Made by a program: the position numbers and the translations under genes
Assembly: GCA_019245555.1 (NCBI GenBank)
Contig: JAFARH010000132.1
Span: 1 to 11,387 of the forward strand
DNA length: 11,387 bases
Source of the DNA: Betaproteobacteria bacterium
GTDB lineage: Bacteria > Pseudomonadota > Gammaproteobacteria > Burkholderiales > SG8-39
Reading direction: 5' to 3'
Notes under the pieces: model-generated
Database searches by the model: none
Told to the model about the DNA's origin: nothing
Seen by the model: only the letters and a program-made list of their open reading frames with translations
Shown: piece after piece, positions 1 to 7,026 of the stretch
Position numbering within the stretch: the stretch's first letter is position 1
Layout of the letters: every line of letters starts with the position of its first letter

Positions 1-1
1 C

Positions 2-214
2 ATTGGCGAGGCGAAAAAGGGTATGCGCATCGTGCTCGATTATTCGCCCTCGGCCACCTCGACGATGCTCTACATCAACGGCGCAGCACAGGGCGATCCG
101 ATGCGCGGGGCTGAGTTCTTCCGCGCCCTGCTGCGCATCTGGCTAGGCGAGCGGCCGGCCGAGGAGGAACTGAAGCGGCTGCTTCTGCGTCAGGAAGTCA
201 ACGGGAAGGAGTAG
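2..214 (+). CDS. Chalcone isomerase-like secreted protein, 3' part (copy 1)
   Basis: Partial gene: the frame is open from base 2 at the window edge and ends with TAG at 212-214, so only about 70 C-terminal residues are visible. They align along their length with the C-terminus of the next gene: both have IGEAK-x-GM, an LD-Y/W stretch, an NG turn, and then FF/FY-x-ALLRIW-I/L-G followed by an acidic and basic helix ending in LL. This marks it as a tandem paralogue of the bacterial chalcone-isomerase-like family, which are small, usually exported proteins without proven chalcone isomerase activity. An internal ATG at 23 is not the real start, because the homology extends upstream of it. The next gene starts 4 bases after this stop, so the two are probably cotranscribed. 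The family call is fairly secure; the biochemical role is unknown. Confidence 0.75.
   Translation: MGEAKKGMRIVLDYSPSATSTMLYINGAAQGDPMRGAEFFRALLRIWLGERPAEEELKRLLLRQEVNGKE
203..210 (+). promoter_or_regulatory. Ribosome binding site of the second chalcone isomerase-like gene
   Basis: GGGAAGGA lies inside the last codons of the upstream gene, 7 bases before the ATG at 218. It supports that start and indicates translation coupled to the upstream gene. Confidence 0.6.
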
Positions 215-217
215 CGC

Positions 218-775
218 ATGCTCAAGGCACTAGCTGCTGCCGCACTGGCGTTGAACGCGATCGCTGCCGATGTTTCGGGCGTAAAGCTGGAAGACAAGGC
301 GCAGCTCGAATCGCGCGACCTGGTGCTGAACGGCGCCGGACTGCGCACGCGCTTCCGCGTAGTGAAGGTATACGTCATTGGGCTATACCTGCCGGAGAAG
401 AAAAGCGATCCAGCCGCAGTCCTGTCGCTCAGCGGCCCGAAACGCGCGGAGATCCACATGTTGCGCGATGTCGGCGCGGATACCTTTACCGACGCACTGG
501 TGGAGGGCCTGAAAGCAAATCATTCGGAGGCGGACTACAAGGCGCTCGAGCCGCGCGTGAAGGAACTCTCCGACACGATGGGGCAGATCGGCGAAGCCAA
601 GAACGGCATGACGATCGCGCTGGATTGGACGGGCTCCGCTACGCGCCTTGCGGTCAACGGCAAGCCGGCGGGCAAGCCGATCGCGGGGGAAGACTTCTAC
701 AAGGCGCTGCTGCGTATCTGGATCGGCGACAAACCAGTGCAGGACGACCTGAAGAAATCGCTGCTCGGCGTGTAG
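218..775 (+). CDS. Chalcone isomerase-like periplasmic protein (copy 2)
   Basis: This 185-residue protein has the usual length for bacterial chalcone-isomerase-like proteins. Residues 1-17 form a short signal peptide (MLK, an alanine/leucine core, then AIAA), so export to the periplasm is likely. The family core is visible at about residues 38-62 (NGAGLRTRF, then KVYVIGLYLPEKK), followed by an RDV segment at 83-85, a DALVEGLKAN helix at about 92-101, and a C-terminal ALLRIWIGDKP block at about 163-173. Bacterial members generally lack demonstrated flavonoid isomerisation and may bind fatty acids or other small hydrophobic ligands, so no reaction is claimed. It follows its paralogue by 4 bases and the next gene starts 4 bases after its stop, which suggests an operon with the fumarase-type subunit. 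The start is supported by GGGAAGGA 7 bases upstream. Confidence 0.8.
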   Translation: MLKALAAAALALNAIAADVSGVKLEDKAQLESRDLVLNGAGLRTRFRVVKVYVIGLYLPEKKSDPAAVLSLSGPKRAEIHMLRDVGADTFTDALVEGLKANHSEADYKALEPRVKELSDTMGQIGEAKNGMTIALDWTGSATRLAVNGKPAGKPIAGEDFYKALLRIWIGDKPVQDDLKKSLLGV

Positions 776-779
776 GTCG

Positions 780-1682
780 ATGGCCCATTACGACTTCAAC
801 ATGCCGATCAGCGATGCGCAGGTGCGCGCGCTGCGCGTGAATGACACCGTGACGTTGAACGGCACGCTGTACGGCATCCGCGACGCGACGCAGATCCACA
901 TGTTCGATCGCGGGCGCAAGACGCGCTTCGACATGAACGGTCACGCGGTGATTCATACGGCACCGAACGTTCGCAAGGACCCAAAAGAGCCCACCGGCTA
1001 CGCGCCTATCTGCATCGGCACCACGACCAGCGATCGGATGGAGCGCTTTACGCGCCCGCTCATGCAGCAATACGGCGTGCGCCTCATCATCGGCAAGGGC
1101 GGTCTCCGGGCGAGTTCTTCCGAAGCGTTCAGGGACCTGGGCGGCGCCTATATCGCCATCATCGGCGGCACTGCAGCGCTCGAGACGACCTGGATCGAGG
1201 CGATCGAAGACGTCGACCTCGACGACCTCAACCCCGAGTCGCTGTGGAAGTTCCGCGTGCGCGGCTTCGGACCGCTCGTCGTGGCGATGGACAGCGCGGG
1301 CGGCAGCCTCTATGCCAAGGTCAACGATGCCGCACGAGCCAAGCGAGAGGCGGCGCTGCGCAAACTAGGCGTTAAAATCGCCGGCCACTCGAACGAGGAG
1401 GATTCAAATGCGATTCATCATGCGCGTGCTCGCGCTTTTGCTTTTCGCTGCCGCCGCCCAGGCGCAGAACATCTCGATTGCCACCGGCGGCACCGGCGGC
1501 GTGTACTACCCGCTCGGCGGCGGCATGGCCGCGGTGCTTTCAAAGTACGTCCCCGGCATCCAGGCGACTGCGGAAGTTACCGGCGGATCGGTCGCCAACC
1601 TCCAACTGATCGGAACAGGCAAGCCGTACCTCGGCATGACCATGGCCGACGCGACGCTCGACGCCTACAAGGGCGAAGATAA
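780..1682 (+). CDS. Class I fumarase / L-tartrate dehydratase beta-type subunit, with run-on 3' end
   Basis: Residues 1 to about 199 are a clear beta-type (C-terminal) domain of class I iron-sulfur hydro-lyases. Visible landmarks are LRVNDTVTLNGTLYGIRDATQ near the N-terminus, GHAVIHTAPNV, CIGTTTSDRMERF, GVRLIIGKGGL, an ALETTWIE segment, and NPESLWKFRVRGFGPLVVAMDS. Family members hydrate or dehydrate fumarate/malate or tartrate together with an alpha domain carrying the 4Fe-4S cluster; no alpha partner is visible here. Homologues normally end just after the LGV seen at about residues 196-198 (near base 1373). Here no stop follows, and the frame continues to a TAA at 1680-1682 through about 100 arginine-, alanine- and histidine-rich residues that overlap the TAXI gene out of frame. 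A TAA sits at 1373-1375 in another frame, so one missing base just before it would explain the loss of the stop. The true protein probably ends near 1375. The ATG lies 4 bases after the preceding stop. Confidence 0.8.
   Translation: MAHYDFNMPISDAQVRALRVNDTVTLNGTLYGIRDATQIHMFDRGRKTRFDMNGHAVIHTAPNVRKDPKEPTGYAPICIGTTTSDRMERFTRPLMQQYGVRLIIGKGGLRASSSEAFRDLGGAYIAIIGGTAALETTWIEAIEDVDLDDLNPESLWKFRVRGFGPLVVAMDSAGGSLYAKVNDAARAKREAALRKLGVKIAGHSNEEDSNAIHHARARAFAFRCRRPGAEHLDCHRRHRRRVLPARRRHGRGAFKVRPRHPGDCGSYRRIGRQPPTDRNRQAVPRHDHGRRDARRLQGRR
1395..1402 (+). promoter_or_regulatory. Ribosome binding site of the TAXI receptor gene
   Basis: GAGGAGGA ends 5 bases before the ATG at 1408. It is one of the strongest Shine-Dalgarno matches in the window. 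It fixes the receptor start and argues that the reading frame upstream should end before this point. Confidence 0.75.
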
Positions 1683-2355
1683 ATTCAAAGGGAAGCCTGT
1701 CGCCGTCCGCACGCTGCTCGTCATGTATCCGAATCGCATGCACGTCGTAACGATCGAGGGCACCGGCATTAACTCGATGAAGGATCTCAAGGGCAAGCGC
1801 GTCTCGACCGGCTCCGGCGGCAGCGCGACCGAAGTCATGGCGTTCCGCGTGATCGAAGCCGCGGGCCTCGACAAGGATAAGGACATGCGCCGCGAGCGCC
1901 TTGGCGTGGCCGAATCCGTGGACGCGATCAAGGATCGCAAGATCGACGCCTTCTTCTGGGTCGGCGGGCTGCCAACTGCTGCAGTCACCGACCTCGCCAA
2001 TACGCCCGGCGTGAAGATCAAGATGATCGACCATGCCGACGTCGTGCCGGCGATGAACAAGAAGTACGGCAACCTGTACGTGAAGGACACGATTACCAAG
2101 GACGTCTACCGCGGCATGGACAAGGACAACCAGATCGCCACGGTGAACAACCTGCTCGTCGCGAACGAGAACATGGATGCGAAGACCGCCTACAGCATCG
2201 TCAAGGCGGTGTTCGACCACAAGGATGATCTCGTGCGTACGCACAAGGAAGCCGAGAACATCAAGCTCGATAACCAGAAGAAAGACGCGTCGCCGGTGCC
2301 GTGGCATCCCGGCGCGGTGAAGTACTTCGCCGAGAAAGGCATCAAGCTCCAATAA
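1408..2355 (+). CDS. TAXI-family TRAP transporter solute-binding protein
   Basis: A 315-residue periplasmic receptor of the TRAP-associated extracytoplasmic immunogenic (TAXI) family, normal in length. Residues 1-19 are a signal peptide (MRFIMR, a leucine/alanine core, then AQA before QN). The family signature follows at once: SIATGGTGGVYYPLGGGMA at about residues 23-41, then a TGGSVANLQLI segment and LKGKRVSTGSGGSATE in the middle. TAXI receptors capture an organic acid or amino acid and pass it to a fused TRAP permease driven by an ion gradient; the ligand cannot be deduced from sequence alone. The matching permease starts about 450 bases downstream, beyond a terminator and a prolyl isomerase gene. 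The start is supported by GAGGAGGA 5 bases upstream. A terminator directly after this gene is consistent with the receptor being made in excess over the permease. Confidence 0.9.
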   Translation: MRFIMRVLALLLFAAAAQAQNISIATGGTGGVYYPLGGGMAAVLSKYVPGIQATAEVTGGSVANLQLIGTGKPYLGMTMADATLDAYKGEDKFKGKPVAVRTLLVMYPNRMHVVTIEGTGINSMKDLKGKRVSTGSGGSATEVMAFRVIEAAGLDKDKDMRRERLGVAESVDAIKDRKIDAFFWVGGLPTAAVTDLANTPGVKIKMIDHADVVPAMNKKYGNLYVKDTITKDVYRGMDKDNQIATVNNLLVANENMDAKTAYSIVKAVFDHKDDLVRTHKEAENIKLDNQKKDASPVPWHPGAVKYFAEKGIKLQ

Positions 2356-2374
2356 GGCCCTCACCAACCACACC

Positions 2375-2398
2375 AAGCCCCGCATGACGGGGCTTTTT
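2375..2398 (+). terminator. Intrinsic (Rho-independent) terminator after the TAXI gene
   Basis: A perfect 8-bp stem (AAGCCCCG at 2375-2382 and CGGGGCTT at 2388-2395) encloses the 5-base loop CATGA, and the T-run 2394-2398 follows. It begins about 20 bases after the receptor stop. A read-through fraction could feed the FKBP-permease-decarboxylase run, otherwise that run needs its own promoter. The loop contains an ATG in frame with the FKBP gene, but that codon is unlikely to be the start. Confidence 0.85.
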
Positions 2399-2404
2399 CA
2401 TCCT

Positions 2405-2812
2405 ATGCGCCCATTAGCTCTCGCTCTTCTGCTTGTTGCCTCCGTCGAGGCCCCGGCACAAAACGCCACGCCAGAGAAGGTCACGCTGCCTGGCGGCATC
2501 GTGTACGAGTCCCTGAAAGACGGTACCGGCGCCTCGCCCAAGGCCTACGACACGGTGCGCGTGCACTATCGCGGCACGTTTCCCGATGGCCGCGAGTTCG
2601 ACAGCTCGAAAGGCGGCAAACCGGCGGAATTCTCACTCAACCGCCTGATCCGCTGCTGGACCGAAGGCGTGCAGTAGATGAAGGAGGGCGGCAAGGCAAA
2701 ACTCATCTGTCCGCCGGCCACGGCGTACGGCGAGCGCGGCGCGGGCGGCGGTGTGATTCCGCCGAACGCTACGCTCCACTTCGAGATCGAGCTCCTCTCG
2801 ATCGTGCGATGA
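2405..2812 (+). pseudogene. Secreted FKBP-type peptidyl-prolyl cis-trans isomerase, interrupted by an in-frame TAG
   Basis: The ATG at 2405 gives a signal peptide (MRPLALALLLVASVEAPAQ) and then an FKBP domain: GGIVYESLKDGTG, VRVHYRGTFPDGREFDSS, FSLNRLIRCWTEGVQ. A TAG at 2675-2677 then stops the frame after 90 residues. The same frame resumes at once with [41 protein letters not shown] and a TGA at 2810-2812. The two halves make one complete domain; the family usually has a residue such as lysine at the TAG position, and AAG to TAG is a single change. FKBPs catalyse proline isomerisation in protein folding, here presumably in the periplasm. As written, the product would lack the C-terminal half of the fold, including part of the active-site pocket, so it should be inactive unless the TAG is a sequencing error or is suppressed. 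An ATG lies directly after the TAG, so re-initiation could keep translation going. The last codon overlaps the permease start (ATGA at 2809-2812). Confidence 0.8.
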
Positions 2813-4839
2813 GCGAAGACGCCCGCATCCACACCCCCGACGCCGCGATCAGCGAAGAGGCGCTGAAGCGCGCCGAGGAGATGATCGAGCAGGAAGAGGG
2901 CGTCCAGAACAAGTTCTCGGGCGCGATGGGCGCCTTCGTCATCGTGGTAGCGGTGGCGATGTCGCTTTTCCACCTCTATGCCTCCTACGCCATCGTGCGC
3001 ACGGAGGTCATGCGCGCCACGCACGTGGCGTTCGCGCTGTTTCTCTGCTTCCTGATCTTCCCGGTAGCACGTCGTTTCCGTCACCGGGTGATGCCCTGGG
3101 ACTGGGTGCTGGGGCTGCTCGGCGTCGCAGTCTGCGCCTGGCTCGTCAGCCAGGGCGATGACTTCTTCGATCGCTCGATCACGCCGAACGACTGGGACAT
3201 CTTCTTCGGCGTGGCGCTGATCGTGCTCGTGCTCGAGGCCATGCGACGCGCGACCGGCTGGATCATGCCGCTCATCACCGTCGGCTTCCTGCTGTATGCG
3301 CTCTACGGTCCTTATCTGCCACCGCCGTGGACTCACAAAGGCTATGAGATCCCGCGCCTGGTCGGCCATCTCTACATGACGCTCGAAGGCATCTTCGGCG
3401 TGCCGGTGGGAGTCTCGTCCTCGCTCATCATCCTCTTCACGATCTTCGGGGCGTTCCTCCAGTTTTCCGGCGCCGGCAAGTTCTATATCGACTTCTCGTT
3501 CGCGGCGATGGGTGGCAAGCCCACCGGCGCCGGCCGCACGGTCGTGCTCGCATCTTTCCTGCTCGGCGGACCCTCAGGCTCCGGTGTTGCGACGACGGTG
3601 ACGCTCGGCTCCGTGGCGTATCCGATGCTGCAGAAGGTGGGCTATAGCAAGGACGCTGCGGGCGGCCTTCTCTCTGCGGGCGGCCTCGGCGCCATCATCT
3701 CGCCGCCCGTGCTCGGCGCAGCCGCGTTCCTCATCGCCGACTTCCTCAAGATCTCGTACCTCGACGTCATCTTGATGGCGACGATCCCGACGTGCCTCTA
3801 CTACCTCGCGCTCTTCACGATGGTGGAGATCGACGTGCGCAAGTTCGGCATGAAGGACGTGACCTTCGCGCGTGTCGAGAGCGCATGGAACCTCGCCAAG
3901 CGTTACTGGTTCCACTTCCTCTCGCTCATCTCGATCATCGTCTTCATGCTGTGGGGCTACTCCCCGGTGCTTTCGGTGTTCTGGGCGACCGTCGTTTCCG
4001 CGCTGACGAGCTTCCTGCGGCGCGATACGGCGCTCATCTCGTGGGATGTCTTCACCGGCAAGGAGCCGATTGGCCGCGGCTTGTGGAATTCAGGCCTCAT
4101 CAAGGCGCTCTCCGGCGGGTCGCTCAGCGTCCTCAACGTCGCGGCCACCTGCGCCGGCGCCGGAATCATCGTCGGCGTCGTCACGCTCACCGGCCTCGGG
4201 CTCAAGTTCAGCTCGATCGTCCTGCAATACGCCGGCGGATCGCTGCTTCTAACCGCGATCTACACGTCGCTCATCGTCTGGATCGTCGGCCTCGCCGTGC
4301 CCGTGACGGCGAGCTACATCATCTGCGCGGTGATCGCTGCGCCGGCGCTGATCTCGCTCGGCGTGCCGGACTTCGCGGCGCACATGTTCATCTTCTACTA
4401 CGCCGTGTTGTCCGAGGTTTCGCCGCCCACGGCGCTGTCTCCGTTCGCTGCTGCCGCCATTACGGGCGGCGATCCGTACAAAACGACACTTCAATGCTGG
4501 AAGTACACGACGCCAGCGTTCCTGGTGCCCTTCATGTTCGTGCTCGACCCGAGCGGCACCGGCTTGCTCCTCACCGGATCGTTCAAGACGCTCGGCCATG
4601 CGAACTGGGGTTCAATCGCCATCGTCACGATCACCGCCGCGATCGGCATCGTGGCGCTCGCCGGCGGCCTGCAGGGATGGCTGCTCCGCAAGACGACCGT
4701 CTATGAACGCTGGATGCTGATCCTCGCCGGCTTCCTGCTCGTCTATCCGACTTCGTCGGCGGATGTCATCGGCACCATCCTCGTCATCGCCGTCGTAGCG
4801 TTGCAATGGTTCCACAAGCCCGCGATACAGACATCCTGA
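2809..4839 (+). CDS. Fused TRAP transporter permease (DctQ-DctM type)
   Basis: A 676-residue inner-membrane protein, typical for TAXI-linked permeases in which the small four-helix DctQ-like part and the large twelve-helix DctM-like part are fused. The first 35 or so residues are charged and cytoplasmic-looking. Hydrophobic segments then run from about residue 40 to the end. The DctM hallmark is visible as [16 protein letters not shown] at about 253-268 and [19 protein letters not shown] at about 289-307; a second conserved region near the middle of the C-terminal half has the pattern [16 protein letters not shown], then [19 protein letters not shown]. It should form the ion-driven import channel for the ligand captured by the TAXI receptor. 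It overlaps the FKBP stop by 4 bases (ATGA) and the next gene by 34 bases, so translational coupling is likely. The substrate is unknown. Confidence 0.92.
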   Translation: MSEDARIHTPDAAISEEALKRAEEMIEQEEGVQNKFSGAMGAFVIVVAVAMSLFHLYASYAIVRTEVMRATHVAFALFLCFLIFPVARRFRHRVMPWDWVLGLLGVAVCAWLVSQGDDFFDRSITPNDWDIFFGVALIVLVLEAMRRATGWIMPLITVGFLLYALYGPYLPPPWTHKGYEIPRLVGHLYMTLEGIFGVPVGVSSSLIILFTIFGAFLQFSGAGKFYIDFSFAAMGGKPTGAGRTVVLASFLLGGPSGSGVATTVTLGSVAYPMLQKVGYSKDAAGGLLSAGGLGAIISPPVLGAAAFLIADFLKISYLDVILMATIPTCLYYLALFTMVEIDVRKFGMKDVTFARVESAWNLAKRYWFHFLSLISIIVFMLWGYSPVLSVFWATVVSALTSFLRRDTALISWDVFTGKEPIGRGLWNSGLIKALSGGSLSVLNVAATCAGAGIIVGVVTLTGLGLKFSSIVLQYAGGSLLLTAIYTSLIVWIVGLAVPVTASYIICAVIAAPALISLGVPDFAAHMFIFYYAVLSEVSPPTALSPFAAAAITGGDPYKTTLQCWKYTTPAFLVPFMFVLDPSGTGLLLTGSFKTLGHANWGSIAIVTITAAIGIVALAGGLQGWLLRKTTVYERWMLILAGFLLVYPTSSADVIGTILVIAVVALQWFHKPAIQTS

Positions 4840-6509
4840 TCCTCGGCGCTGGCGGGGCCGGGCTGTTCGCGGCGCTCCATGCGCACAAGGCGGCACCCGA
4901 GCTTTCGATCACTGTCGCCGTCAAAGGCCTTCTCGGTAAATGCGGCTGCACGCGCATGGTCCAGGGCGGCTACAACGTCGCGCTCGCGAAGGAAGACTCG
5001 GTCGAGCGCCATTTCATGGACACGATCCACGGCGGCGCGTGGCTGCCGGACCAGGAGCTCGCCTGGAAGCTGGTTACCCTCGCTGTTGAAAGAGTAAGGG
5101 AGTTGGAAAACGAGCTGGGCTGCTTCTTCGATCGCAATCCCGACGGCACGGTGCACCAGAAGGCGTTCGCCGGGCAGACGTTCGATCGCACGGTGCACAA
5201 AGGCGACCTTACCGGCATCGAGATCATGAACCGGCTCGCCGAGCAGGTCTGGGCGCGGCGCATCCAGCGGCTGGAAGAGCATCGCGCCGTCGAGCTGGTG
5301 AAGTCGGCGGACGGTTCCTCGATCGCCGGCGTGCTCTTCATCGACATGCGTACCGGTGACTACCTGTTCGTCCGCGCAAAGGCGGTGCTGCTTGCGACCG
5401 GCGGCGGGCCCACGATGTATCGCTATCACACGCCTTCCGGCGACAAGAGCTGCGACGGTCTCGCCATGGCGCTGCGCGCCGGCCTCGCATTGCGCGACAT
5501 GGAAATGGTGCAGTTCCATCCCACAGGCCTTCTGGCGGGTACGCATACGCGCATGACGGGCACTGTTCTGGAAGAGGGCCTGCGCGGCTCCGGCGGTTAT
5601 CTCCTCGGCGGCGACAAGCAGCGCTTCATGCCCAATTACGATCCGAAGGCCGAGCGTGCCACGCGCGATTTCGTCTCGCGCGCCATGTTCAGCGAGATCC
5701 GCAAGGGAAACACCACGCCACATGGCGGCCTCTACATCTCTATGGGCCATCTCGGGCCGGACCGGGTCCGTCGCGAGTTCAAAGGCATGGTTGAGCGCTG
5801 CACGGACTGCGGCTTCGATCTCGCGGGTGGGTTAGTGGAAGTCGTGCCGACCGCGCACTACATGATGGGCGGCGTCGAATTCACCGCCGACTGCACGACG
5901 AGCCTGCCGGGCCTATTCGTTGCCGGCGAAGATTCCGGCGGCGTGCATGGCGCGAACCGTCTGGGTGGTAATGGCGTCGCTAATTCCACGGTGTTCGGCG
6001 CAGTGGCGGGCGATGCCATGGCTGCGTGGGTTCAGAAGCACGGCCAGTATTCGGCGCCGGCGGCATTTGATGTTGCGAGCTATGAGCGGCCCTTCGGGCT
6101 GCCGCGCGGCGATCTCGAAGCGATCCGCGAGAAGCTCTACGACACGATGTGGGAACGGGTGGGTATCATCCGCGACGCCGCTGGAATGAAACGCGCACTC
6201 GGCGAGCTCGATGCGCTAGACGCCGAGCTCGACAAGACCGGCATCGGCACGCAGGCCCGAGCCTTCAACCTCAGCTGGCACGACTGGCTCAATCTCAAGA
6301 GCCTGGTTTCCGTCAGCCGCGTCATCACGCAATCGGCGCTCGCGCGCGAAGATTCGCGGGGCGCGCACTTCCGCGACGATTTCCCCGATACGAGCTCGCT
6401 GGAAACATCCGCGTTCACGAGCATCAAGGCCGATGGCTGCGTGACGATGAAGCCGGTTACATTCACGCGCGTGCGTCCCGGACAATCGCTCCTAAAGCAT
6501 GCAGCCTGA
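4806..6509 (+). CDS. FAD-dependent oxidoreductase of the SdhA/FrdA/NadB family, stand-alone
   Basis: A 567-residue flavoprotein of the succinate dehydrogenase/fumarate reductase/L-aspartate oxidase superfamily. A Rossmann FAD motif GAGGAG lies at residues 14-19, ATGG at 197-200, QFHPTG at 236-241 (H238), an EEGLRGSGGYLL segment at 256-267, SRAM with R292, AHYMMGG at 350-356 (H351) and ANRLGGNG at 383-390 (R385). These histidines and arginines match the carboxylate-binding and catalytic positions of SdhA. The position of the covalent FAD histidine (SHT in SdhA) is cysteine 48 (GCT), so FAD should be non-covalent, as in NadB. The usual TE pair before GxRG is EE, after an insertion of about six residues. 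No iron-sulfur or membrane-anchor subunit lies alongside, so the electron acceptor is unknown. It probably dehydrogenates (or reduces) a succinate-like acid brought in by the adjacent transporter. It overlaps the permease by 34 bases and the next gene by 11. Confidence 0.85.
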   Translation: MVPQARDTDILILGAGGAGLFAALHAHKAAPELSITVAVKGLLGKCGCTRMVQGGYNVALAKEDSVERHFMDTIHGGAWLPDQELAWKLVTLAVERVRELENELGCFFDRNPDGTVHQKAFAGQTFDRTVHKGDLTGIEIMNRLAEQVWARRIQRLEEHRAVELVKSADGSSIAGVLFIDMRTGDYLFVRAKAVLLATGGGPTMYRYHTPSGDKSCDGLAMALRAGLALRDMEMVQFHPTGLLAGTHTRMTGTVLEEGLRGSGGYLLGGDKQRFMPNYDPKAERATRDFVSRAMFSEIRKGNTTPHGGLYISMGHLGPDRVRREFKGMVERCTDCGFDLAGGLVEVVPTAHYMMGGVEFTADCTTSLPGLFVAGEDSGGVHGANRLGGNGVANSTVFGAVAGDAMAAWVQKHGQYSAPAAFDVASYERPFGLPRGDLEAIREKLYDTMWERVGIIRDAAGMKRALGELDALDAELDKTGIGTQARAFNLSWHDWLNLKSLVSVSRVITQSALAREDSRGAHFRDDFPDTSSLETSAFTSIKADGCVTMKPVTFTRVRPGQSLLKHAA

Positions 6510-7026
6510 CTGGCCCGCAGAGATTCATCGAGAGCTCACCGCCGCGGGCGTGACGATCGTGGGCTCCGTGCCAGACGCCGGGCACAAGCGGCTGATCGAG
6601 CTGTGCCAGGCCGACAAACGCATGCGCGCCGTGCCGCTCACGACCGAGGAAGAGGGAATTGGCCTTGTCTCGGGCGCGTGGCTGGGCGGCCAGAAGTCAG
6701 TGCTTCTCATGCAGTCGAGCGGCGTCGGCAATCTCGTCAACGTGCTCGGCATGATCAAGGTGTGCCGCTTCCCGCTGGTGATGATCATCACAATGCGCGG
6801 CGAACAGGGTGAGTTCAATCCCTGGCAGGTGCCGATGGGCGAGAACACCGCACGCGTGCTCGACACCATGAGCGTCGCGGTGCGCCAGGCAGGTGACGCG
6901 CAGACGGTCGCTGGCCACGTCCACGCTGCGCTCGGGCTCGCCTACAAGACGAACGGTGCGCTGGCCGTCCTCATCGCGCAGCGCGTGATCGGCATCAAGA
7001 GCTTCCAGGATCAGCGCAACCAATGA
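6499..7026 (+). CDS. ThDP-dependent decarboxylase alpha-like subunit (ComD-type, PYR domain)
   Basis: A 175-residue protein resembling the N-terminal pyrimidine-binding (PYR) half of sulfopyruvate or phosphonopyruvate decarboxylase. Typical features are GVTIVGSVPDA near residue 17, a TTEEEGIGLVSGAWLGG block (residues 48-64) carrying the conserved glutamate that activates thiamine diphosphate (one of E50-E52), and MQSSGVGNLVNVLGM at 71-85, a hallmark of the ComD-type split enzymes. In methanogens ComD and ComE together convert sulfopyruvate to sulfoacetaldehyde in coenzyme M synthesis; bacterial relatives act in sulfolactate and phosphonate metabolism, and many are uncharacterised. The substrate is therefore given only as a 2-oxo acid. 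It overlaps the flavoprotein by 11 bases and the beta-like gene by 4, as expected for subunits made in equal amounts. Confidence 0.85.
   Translation: MQPDWPAEIHRELTAAGVTIVGSVPDAGHKRLIELCQADKRMRAVPLTTEEEGIGLVSGAWLGGQKSVLLMQSSGVGNLVNVLGMIKVCRFPLVMIITMRGEQGEFNPWQVPMGENTARVLDTMSVAVRQAGDAQTVAGHVHAALGLAYKTNGALAVLIAQRVIGIKSFQDQRNQ

Noticed and set aside
1540..2385. Minus-strand open frame of 281 codons opposite the TAXI gene
   Set aside because: It mirrors the receptor gene, has no family motif and its composition is that of an antisense shadow.
2675..2677. TAG as a pyrrolysine or reassigned codon
   Set aside because: No recoding machinery or structure is visible, and a single nonsense change or read error explains it more simply. 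Other genes in the window end in TAG normally (for example at 773-775, 7611-7613 and 212-214).
2566..3369. Minus-strand open frame of 267 codons across the FKBP-permease junction
   Set aside because: No domain is visible and it spans two recognised genes on the other strand.
3792..4706. Plus-strand open frame of 304 codons inside the permease gene
   Set aside because: Arginine-rich out-of-frame reading of a well-supported membrane protein.
4743..5750. Long minus-strand open frame opposite the flavoprotein gene
   Set aside because: Its predicted residues are rich in Arg, Ala and His with no recognisable domain, and it lies opposite a gene with complete motifs. This is the expected shadow in GC-rich DNA.
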